A stretch of DNA of 5,195 bases from Terriglobia bacterium (GTDB lineage Bacteria > Acidobacteriota > Terriglobia > UBA7540). The translations under genes were made by a program, and so were the position numbers. Below the pieces are notes generated by a model that searched no databases, was not told where the DNA came from, and saw only the letters and a list, made by a program, of their open reading frames with translations. The DNA lies in the NCBI GenBank assembly GCA_022866195.1, contig JALHUF010000543.1, forward strand, positions 1 through 5,195, written 5' to 3'. The number at the start of each line of letters is the position of its first letter. Within the stretch, counting starts at the first letter, position 1. Positions 1 to 5,195 of the stretch are shown here, one piece after another.

Positions 1-33
1 CCGGTGCCTGGCGTGCGCGGCAGTGACGAGAAG

Positions 34-2490
34 CTATGGCTTGGCCGCTTGAGATTCGTAATAGGCAATTCTGGCTCTCAGCGTCTCGGCGAGCGAGTTG
101 TCGTTCTCGCGCGTAGCGAGGTCCAGCGCTCGTCGCGCGACCCGGGCAGCATCCGGGAATCGTCCCACCTCGGAGTACATAGCCGCCAGCATCTCCAGGC
201 TCTGCGGCTCCTGGCCGCCGGACAGTTCCACTGCCCTTTCGAACTGCGGGATCGCCTGGGCGAAGCTGTGCCGCGCGGCTAACACGCGGCCGAGGTTAAA
301 CCGGAACTCGAGCGAATCCGGATTGAGGGCAACAGCCTTCTCCAGGTGCGCCACGCCGTCATCGAGCTGGCCGGCCCGGGCCAGGACAAGACCGAGCAAG
401 TTGTGCGCATCGGCAAATTCCGGGTCCAGTTCGAGGGCCTTGTTGATGTGGCCGAGGGCCTCGTCGGTACGCCCGGCCTCGATCAGCGCCGCCGCCAGGT
501 TGCCCTCGGCGATCGGATTTTTCGGGTCGATCTCGAGGGACTTCTTGTAAGACTCGATACCGTCCGCGAGCTTGCCCGTGCGTGTCAGTGCGATGGCGAG
601 GCTGGAATAGGCGGCGGCGTTGTTGGGGTCGAATTCGACGGCCTTCTGGTACTGCGCGACCGCCTCGTTGAGCTGGCCCTGCTGGTCCAACGCAAACGCC
701 AGGTGGTAACGGGCCTTGCCGTCTTCAGGGTCAATCTCCACCGCTTTCCGCCACTCCACCAGGGCCGCGGCGTAATCACCTTTCCGAGCCAACTCACCGG
801 CCAGGTCGAAGATTCTGTAAAAATCCGTGGCCGGGGCATCCATCTTCGTTATCCCGCCCACGGGGATGTTCACGAACTCCGGAATGTTCACGCCGCGGTT
901 GGCGGCCGTCGCGTTCTCGATCAGGATGGCCGGGCTGTCGTGGCCGTCGCTGTCGATATGGGTCAGGTACATCTGCGTGAACAGCGATCGCCCCTTGGAG
1001 GAGAAGACCAGCCAGCGACCGTTCGGGGAGAAGCTGTGCCAGGAGTTCATGCGAGGGGTGTTCGAGCTCAGCGGCCGGGCGGTGCCACCTTCGAACGGCA
1101 CGATGTAAAGCTGGCTATCGGGGCGCATCAGCAGGCCGGTGCGGTTCTGAACGAAGACGATCCAGCGGCCGTCGGGCGAGACCTTCGGGAAGTCGTTGCT
1201 CATCCCGTTTTGCGAAGCACCCTCAATCCGTTCGGGCTTGCCGCCCTTGCCGTCATTGAACGGGATTCGGTAGAGATCGTACTGAATCTGCGTTTCGTTG
1301 GGATCGTTCGCGAACTGAGCGACCTTCTGGCCTTCATAATACGGGTCCTTGGCTTCCGCGCGCGAGAAGACCAGGTACTTTCCGTCGGGGCTCCAGAAGG
1401 CGCTGGTCTGCACGTAGCGCGGATCGTCGGCGCCCGGCAGAGGTTTCAGTTTCCCAGTGGCCTTGCTGTACCAGGCCAGGATGCCGCGGGTCGGATAGAA
1501 GACCTGGCCGAACCCGTAGTCCTTATAGAACCCGTTGTAGAGCCGGGAATCGAAGTCCCGAATGTGCGAACCGGGGTTTTCGATGGACGTGACGACGTAC
1601 CGGCCGTCGGGCGAGATCTGCGACATGAACCCGAACCTCTTGCTCGCCTTCTCCTCCGCGAAGGAACTCCAGCGGATCACGTACTCGTTGCGGATGGATG
1701 TCTCCTTCTTCACGGGCACGATGCCGTACAGGCCCTTGTCGTTGCCGGGGCCGTCCACGTCCAGTCCGAGGGTCTTCCCGTCGCGAGAGAACGAGTGGCA
1801 GTTCGCGCAGGTCGGCAAACCCTCCATCATCAGCCTGCTTTTCGGCTCGGCGAGGTAACGCAGACGCCAGGCGATCAGCGGAACGGCTTCGGTGGGAAGG
1901 GGCATGATGACGCCCCTCTCGCCGACCGGCACGGATATCAGCGGGACGTCGCGGAAGAAGATGGGAGCGCCCACCGGATCCCTCGAGGTTTGAATGGAGA
2001 CCTCGCCGCGCGAAACCGGGCGGGTCGCCTCATCGTCGCGGAATCCGGTGATGGTGACGGTAGCAGGCCGCTTGACGGAGTGTTTCTTGATGGCCGCCCA
2101 GGTTTCGGCGTCGGGTGTCCAGGAGTGCCCGGCCAGTTCGTTGGGGGCCAGTTGGGGAGCGACGGCTCCGGCTTTCGCGCAACGCTCGTCGATCTCGCCG
2201 ATCGGCCGTTTCTCGCCGCGGGATTTCGCTTGAATCCCGTGTGAGTGGTCGCCGAAACTCACCTCGATCACCCAGAACCTTGCGGTCTGGCTCGCGTCCC
2301 TCCAAAGGAACACCGGCGGTGTGATTTCGCGCGGGAAAATCGCTCCAGCGGCGGGGTAGTCAATCGTGATGGCGGCAGCGGGCGCGGGTGTCGCGCCGGA
2401 CTCGTGGCGGCCTTTGGCCCGCCCGTGCACGCACACTGCGCCCAGGATCAAGACCCCGGCAATATAAGGTGATAACCGCAGCAACCGCAT
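34..2490 (-). CDS. Exported c-type heme, PD40 beta-propeller and TPR fusion protein
   Basis: The 818-residue product starts with a Sec-type signal peptide (Arg2 and Arg5, hydrophobic core about 9-21). There is no proper lipobox, because Val precedes Cys20. Residues 41-75 resemble the Ig-like N-terminal segment of this family (YPAAGAIFP...FLW). A single CxxCH motif lies at residues 228-232 (CANCH; bases 1795-1809). It runs directly into the first propeller-like unit (SRDG at 235). Further PD40 motifs are SPDG at 293, 367 and 438 and SPNG at 488. Residues about 555-797 form seven TPRs, most exactly 34 residues long. From memory, NSWHSFSPNGRWLVFSS and NIPEFVN are hallmarks of a TolB-like/cytochrome c family in Planctomycetes, Bacteroidetes and Acidobacteria; no specific function is established. 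Heme attachment and periplasmic location are inferred. Distal heme ligand candidates include Met221, Met222, Met289 and His485. The ATG at 2490 is chosen because the signal peptide follows it. A GGGGAAGGG stretch lies 15 bases upstream, which is far for a ribosome site. The gene looks intact, ending in TAG. Confidence 0.93.
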   Translation of the reverse strand: MRLLRLSPYIAGVLILGAVCVHGRAKGRHESGATPAPAAAITIDYPAAGAIFPREITPPVFLWRDASQTARFWVIEVSFGDHSHGIQAKSRGEKRPIGEIDERCAKAGAVAPQLAPNELAGHSWTPDAETWAAIKKHSVKRPATVTITGFRDDEATRPVSRGEVSIQTSRDPVGAPIFFRDVPLISVPVGERGVIMPLPTEAVPLIAWRLRYLAEPKSRLMMEGLPTCANCHSFSRDGKTLGLDVDGPGNDKGLYGIVPVKKETSIRNEYVIRWSSFAEEKASKRFGFMSQISPDGRYVVTSIENPGSHIRDFDSRLYNGFYKDYGFGQVFYPTRGILAWYSKATGKLKPLPGADDPRYVQTSAFWSPDGKYLVFSRAEAKDPYYEGQKVAQFANDPNETQIQYDLYRIPFNDGKGGKPERIEGASQNGMSNDFPKVSPDGRWIVFVQNRTGLLMRPDSQLYIVPFEGGTARPLSSNTPRMNSWHSFSPNGRWLVFSSKGRSLFTQMYLTHIDSDGHDSPAILIENATAANRGVNIPEFVNIPVGGITKMDAPATDFYRIFDLAGELARKGDYAAALVEWRKAVEIDPEDGKARYHLAFALDQQGQLNEAVAQYQKAVEFDPNNAAAYSSLAIALTRTGKLADGIESYKKSLEIDPKNPIAEGNLAAALIEAGRTDEALGHINKALELDPEFADAHNLLGLVLARAGQLDDGVAHLEKAVALNPDSLEFRFNLGRVLAARHSFAQAIPQFERAVELSGGQEPQSLEMLAAMYSEVGRFPDAARVARRALDLATRENDNSLAETLRARIAYYESQAAKP

Positions 2491-2704
2491 ATTAGATTGA
2501 CGGAACCCTTCCCCGGTGAGTTACATCCTTGATCAAGCCCCACCGACACCCGTTTGGGCTACCTCGTTAACTAAACCAGGTGGCCTAGTCATGTCGCTTT
2601 CCATCAACATCCGACATACCCCCTAATGCGCGTCGCGGCACCCGCGCACCATGAAAAGAGGCTGCCCCTTGCGAGCCGGCCGAATCGCGCTCTCCTCGCG
2701 AAGT
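2491..2704. other. Intergenic region between the TPR gene and the heme/propeller gene
   Basis: This 214-base gap separates the TAG of the 373-residue TPR gene from the ATG of the 818-residue gene. I found no convincing sigma70 or sigma54 promoter and no intrinsic terminator. The only local stem with a following T run on the minus strand is a 4-bp GAGG/CCTC pair enclosing over 30 bases, which is too weak to call. A perfect 10-base palindrome lies at 2528-2537. The size of the gap suggests that the large gene has its own regulatory region, but this is inference. Confidence 0.5.
2528..2537. other. 10-base perfect palindrome CTTGATCAAG upstream of the heme/propeller gene
   Basis: CTTGATCAAG reads the same on both strands and lies 38-47 bases upstream of the ATG at 2490. 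That is a position where an operator could sit. No second copy is seen in the other upstream regions of the window. A 10-base palindrome can arise by chance, so operator function is only a guess. Confidence 0.2.
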
Positions 2705-3826
2705 CTACGGCGGATTCGAGTCCATCGACTCTCGCAGCCGTTTGGATTCCTCGCGCTCTCGCTCCGCATCTGCTTTGCGGCCCATCCTGCCATAGGCGCT
2801 GCCTAGGTTATAGTGAACCTCAGGGCTCTCCGGGGCGAGTTTTACACCCAATTCGAGTTCCCGGACTGCTCCGGCCGTATTCCCAGTTGCCAGCAAGGCC
2901 TTGCCGAGAGCGACGTGGGTGTTGAAATCCCCAGGACTCAGTTTCACCGCCTCCTTGGCATAGGACAGGGCAGTTTGCGGCTCGTTGCGCTTCAGATAGA
3001 TCTTGGCCAAGGCTAGGAGGGCGGGGACGTGGCTCGCTTCCAGATCGAGAGTCTTCTTGATTTCCTGGATGCCGCGGTCGGGATGATTTCCCATCAGGAA
3101 TGCTCCGAAACGGTAGTGAAAGTCGGGCTCCTTGGGGTAGTCCCGCAGGGCAGCTTCGAACTTATCGATAGCGACCTTGTAATCGCGGTCCATCACTGTA
3201 GCCATCGCATCGCCGAGCTTGAAAACCTTATCCTGGTCAGATTCCGGGACCTCAGGCGGTATCCAGCGTTTTCGTAGCCCAGCGATCCCGGCGGCCACAA
3301 TAATCTCAGGTGTCTTCTGCCCGATCGCTGCTACGTCGAACAAGAGCACAATCGCCTTCTCGAAATAACCAAGCTTGGTGAGGACGAGGGCCAAATGAAG
3401 TCTGGCGGCGCTTGAAAGTTCCTGGTTCCCCGGGAATTTCAGGCGTTGGACCCGCGTCAGGCTCTTCAGGGCGGCGTTGTAATCCCGAAGCTGGTACTCG
3501 CACAACCCCTTCAGCGTCCAGGCGGGGGCCAGGTCCGGCTTTAGCGCGGCCAAGCGACGGAAGTCAGAAGCGCACTCCGTGTATTTGTCCAGGTCGTAGG
3601 CTATATTACCTGCATTCCACCACCCGTCCTCCCAGGTTGGTTTCAGCTTCAGGGCCCTTTTGTACAGGGTTAAGGCTTCGTCCAACCGCTTCGCGTCGCG
3701 GGCCTCCTCGGCCTGATGAGAAAGACTCTCGAAGAGTTGTGCGGGTGCGAGGGGGCCGGCTGACTGGGCGTTCGTAGCCGAAGCAAGGGTCAGTATCGCC
3801 GCAATTCCGCCGAGCATGGTGTGCAT
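2705..3826 (-). CDS. Exported TPR-repeat protein, downstream copy of a tandem paralog pair
   Basis: The 373-residue product has a hydrophobic N-terminus (about 4-17) and a likely signal peptidase I site after ATNA, before Gln21. The n-region contains His2 but no Lys or Arg, which is atypical. About nine TPR-like units follow: four at about 31-169, then five at 197-368 (near-regular 33-34 residue steps at 234-266, 267-300, 301-334 and 335-368). A non-TPR linker at 171-196 (IAGLRKRWIPPE) separates the two blocks. The mature part has only two cysteines, Cys85 and Cys109. The tail is rich in Arg and Glu. The ATG at 3826 is supported by alignment with the start of the neighbouring paralog. An in-frame TGA six codons upstream rules out a longer product. 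Met4 is an alternative start. No Shine-Dalgarno sequence is evident. It lies 155 bases downstream of its paralog in the same direction. The role is probably protein-protein interaction in the periplasm; partners are unknown. Confidence 0.93.
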   Translation of the reverse strand: MHTMLGGIAAILTLASATNAQSAGPLAPAQLFESLSHQAEEARDAKRLDEALTLYKRALKLKPTWEDGWWNAGNIAYDLDKYTECASDFRRLAALKPDLAPAWTLKGLCEYQLRDYNAALKSLTRVQRLKFPGNQELSSAARLHLALVLTKLGYFEKAIVLLFDVAAIGQKTPEIIVAAGIAGLRKRWIPPEVPESDQDKVFKLGDAMATVMDRDYKVAIDKFEAALRDYPKEPDFHYRFGAFLMGNHPDRGIQEIKKTLDLEASHVPALLALAKIYLKRNEPQTALSYAKEAVKLSPGDFNTHVALGKALLATGNTAGAVRELELGVKLAPESPEVHYNLGSAYGRMGRKADAEREREESKRLRESMDSNPP

Positions 3827-3885
3827 ATTGACTGTACTGAATCAATCGCAGGCTGAGCGGGCGAGTTGCCCACGCGATCCTGTGC

Positions 3886-3903
3886 TCTTGCTCGGAAGCA
3901 AGA
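3886..3903 (-). other. Small perfect hairpin in the 155-base gap upstream of the downstream TPR gene
   Basis: TCTTGCT and AGCAAGA form a 7-bp perfect stem around a 4-base loop. On the minus strand it lies about 60-77 bases upstream of the ATG at 3826 and about 80 bases past the stop of the upstream paralog. No T run follows in either direction, so it is not a standard intrinsic terminator. A second weaker stem (GGGC/GCCC with a 5-base loop) lies at 3859-3871. The pair could structure the leader mRNA or be incidental. The rest of the gap (3827-3981) shows no convincing promoter or gene. Confidence 0.3.
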
Positions 3904-3981
3904 TACTCTCGCCGCGGCAACCGCTCCTCAATCTTCACCGGCCGTTCTCGGACGGAGGACGGAGCACTGTCCGCTCGAAGC

Positions 3982-5109
3982 TCACGGCCGACGGGAGTTC
4001 ATCGACTCTCGCAGCCGTTTGGATTCCTTGCGCTCTCGCACCGCATCCGCTTGGCGGCCCATCCTACCGTAGGCGCTGCCTAGAATATAGTGAAGCTCAG
4101 GGCTCTCCGGGGCGAACTTTACACCCAATTCGAGTTCCCGGACTGCTCCGGCCGTATCCCCAGTTGCCAGCAGGACTTGGCCGAGAGTCACGCGGGCGGT
4201 GATATCCACAGGACTCAACTTTACAGCCCTCTCGGCATAGGGCAGGGCAGTTTGCGGCTCGCCGCGCCTCCGATAGATCCTGGCTAAGGCTACGAGGGCG
4301 GGGATGTGGCCCGGTTCCAGATCCAGCGTCTTCTTGATTTCCTCTATGCCGCGGTGGGAATCCTCTTCCAACAGGAATGCCCCGAAACGGTAGTGAAGAT
4401 CGGGCTCCTGGGGGTAGTCCCGCAGGGCGGCTTCGAACATATCGAAAGCGGCCTTGTGGTCGCCGCTTATCATGAACGTGGCCATCGCATCCCCGAGTCT
4501 CCAAACCTTGTCCCGCTCGGATTCCGGGATCTCAGGGGGTATCCAGCGTTTCCGCAGCCCAGCGATGCCCACGGCCACGATAATCTCAGGCGTTTTATTC
4601 CGTTCGATCAAGATTAACTTTTCCAACCACGCGATCGCCTTCTCGGAATAACCCAGCTTGGCAAGGACGAGGGCCAAATGGAGTCTGGCGGCGCGGGACA
4701 GTTCAAGGTTCTCCCCAAACCCCAGGCGCTGGACTTGCGTCAGGCTTTTCAAGGCGGCCCTGTAATCCCGAAGTTGGTACTCGCACAACCCCTTCAGCGT
4801 CCAGGCGGGAACGAGGTCCGGCTTTAGCACGGTGAGGCGACGGAAGTCAGAAGCGCACTCCGAGTACTTCTCCAACTCGTAGGCGATAGAGCCCGCGATC
4901 CCCCACCCATCTTCCCAGCCGGGTTTTAGCTCTAGAGCGCGCTTATACAGAGTCAAGGCTTCGTCCAGCCGTTTAGCGTCACGGGCGACCTCAGCCTGAT
5001 GGACAAGATTCTCGAAGCGAGGCGCGTGGCTGGCTTGGTTGGCTGACTGGGCGTATACCGACGTTGCCATGGTCAGAAGGGCCGCGATTCCGGCGAGGAC
5101 GCTGTACAT
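3982..5109 (-). CDS. Exported TPR-repeat protein, upstream copy of the tandem paralog pair
   Basis: The 375-residue product begins with a signal-peptide-like segment (hydrophobic about 4-17, cleavage likely after SVYA, before Gln21). As in the paralog, the n-region has no Lys or Arg. TPR-like units occupy about 32-170 (four) and 198-370 (five), separated by a conserved linker at 172-197 (IAGLRKRWIPPE). Cys85 and Cys109 are the only cysteines and match the paralog. The fourth TPR is closer to consensus here (AIAWLEKL) than in the paralog (AIVLLFDV). The tail KRLRESMNS is nearly identical. The ATG at 5109 is the only usable start: the frame upstream is open for about 20 codons but has no ATG, GTG or TTG before a TGA. 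GGTAGG at 5116-5121, six bases from the ATG, is a weak ribosome site. It is the first gene of the series in the window and probably a periplasmic interaction scaffold. No specific function is recognised. Confidence 0.93.
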   Translation of the reverse strand: MYSVLAGIAALLTMATSVYAQSANQASHAPRFENLVHQAEVARDAKRLDEALTLYKRALELKPGWEDGWGIAGSIAYELEKYSECASDFRRLTVLKPDLVPAWTLKGLCEYQLRDYRAALKSLTQVQRLGFGENLELSRAARLHLALVLAKLGYSEKAIAWLEKLILIERNKTPEIIVAVGIAGLRKRWIPPEIPESERDKVWRLGDAMATFMISGDHKAAFDMFEAALRDYPQEPDLHYRFGAFLLEEDSHRGIEEIKKTLDLEPGHIPALVALARIYRRRGEPQTALPYAERAVKLSPVDITARVTLGQVLLATGDTAGAVRELELGVKFAPESPELHYILGSAYGRMGRQADAVRERKESKRLRESMNSRRP

Positions 5110-5115
5110 GTTGAG

Positions 5116-5121
5116 CCTACC
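5116..5121 (-). promoter_or_regulatory. Weak ribosome binding site
   Basis: The minus strand reads GGTAGG followed by CTCAAC and the ATG at 5109. This is a partial Shine-Dalgarno match at a normal spacing of six bases. It supports the chosen start, since neither of the other two genes has a well-placed ribosome site. Confidence 0.4.
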
Positions 5122-5145
5122 GGTTCTTGAGGAGATCGAAGACTC

Positions 5146-5173
5146 ATAGTAACAAGCGGGGAGCGTCCGTCAA
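5146..5173 (-). promoter_or_regulatory. Candidate sigma70-type promoter with extended -10
   Basis: On the minus strand TTGACG (5173-5168, five of six to consensus) is followed after 16 bases by TACTAT (5151-5146, four of six). A TG lies one base before the -10, giving an extended -10 element. Transcription would start near 5139 and leave a leader of about 30 bases before the ATG at 5109. It is the best promoter-like sequence found upstream of any of the three genes. The call is by eye. Confidence 0.45.
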
Positions 5174-5195
5174 GGGGTTGGGCAAAGAAGGGTGC

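Larger units (their letters stand above)
2705..5109 (-). repeat. Tandem gene duplication (two TPR paralogs, head to tail)
   Basis: The genes at 2705-3826 and 3982-5109 align over their full length with two single-residue gaps and about 273 identical residues of 373 (73%, hand count). At the DNA level there are long exact matches, for example 2841-2880 with 4118-4157 (40 bases) and 3492-3526 with 4775-4809 (35 bases). The stop codons align but differ (TAG versus TGA), and similarity fades just beyond them. The upstream regions are barely similar. This indicates duplication of the gene body, with divergent flanks. Confidence 0.9.

Noticed and set aside
100..828. The 102-base periodic stretch as a DNA tandem repeat or CRISPR-like array
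   Set aside because: The period comes from 34-residue TPR units in the protein. The DNA copies are diverged and show no repeat-spacer structure.
346..2244. Long plus-strand open frame (632 codons) antisense to the heme/propeller gene
   Set aside because: It lies wholly opposite a gene with clear domains. Its translation shows no recognisable domain, and such frames are common opposite high-GC genes with biased third positions.
2479..2490. Lipoprotein processing at Cys20 of the heme/propeller protein
   Set aside because: The residues before the Cys (GAV) do not fit the lipobox, which needs a small residue directly before Cys and usually Leu at -3.
2491..2496. TCTAAT on the minus strand as a -10 box for the heme/propeller gene
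   Set aside because: It abuts the ATG, so transcription would start inside the gene, and no -35 element lies at the proper distance.
2533..2601. Short minus-strand open frame (about 19-23 codons) in the 214-base gap, as a possible leader peptide
   Set aside because: It has no distinctive composition, no regulatory codon run and no associated attenuator-like stem with a T tract.
2655..2704. Possible intrinsic terminator after the downstream TPR gene (GAGG...CCTCTTTT on the minus strand)
   Set aside because: The stem is only four base pairs, encloses more than 30 bases, and is followed by only four T, so it is too weak.
3270..3350. Compensated frameshift in the downstream TPR copy, explaining its divergence at residues 161-170
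   Set aside because: Reading the segment in a shifted frame gave an early stop and no sequence resembling the paralog.

Overview
The window looks like a chromosomal piece of a high-GC Gram-negative-type bacterium. The best guess is an Acidobacteriota member of the Solibacter/Bryobacter kind. This rests on large families of exported tetratricopeptide (TPR) proteins, a fusion of WD40-like (PD40) propeller, c-type heme motif and TPRs, and signal peptides cleaved before Gln. The assignment is inference from protein style; there is no rRNA or marker gene here.

All coding is on the minus strand, so transcription runs from the right edge to the left. In order of transcription there are three genes: a 375-residue exported TPR protein (5109 to 3982), its 373-residue tandem paralog (3826 to 2705, about 73% identical by hand count), and an 818-residue exported protein (2490 to 34). 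The large protein has an N-terminal Ig-like region, one CxxCH heme-attachment motif, about five PD40 propeller motifs and seven C-terminal TPRs. The gaps are 155 and 214 bases. They hold no further gene, only a small hairpin and a 10-base palindrome. A plausible sigma70-type promoter lies just upstream of the rightmost gene.

All three products appear to be exported and built on protein-interaction repeats, which suggests a periplasmic or envelope scaffold function. The substrate or partner cannot be read from the sequence. I see no mobile element, CRISPR array, RNA gene or defence system. The main points of interest are the heme/propeller/TPR fusion and the mosaic divergence of the two tandem paralogs, which share a non-TPR linker and an invariant cysteine pair.
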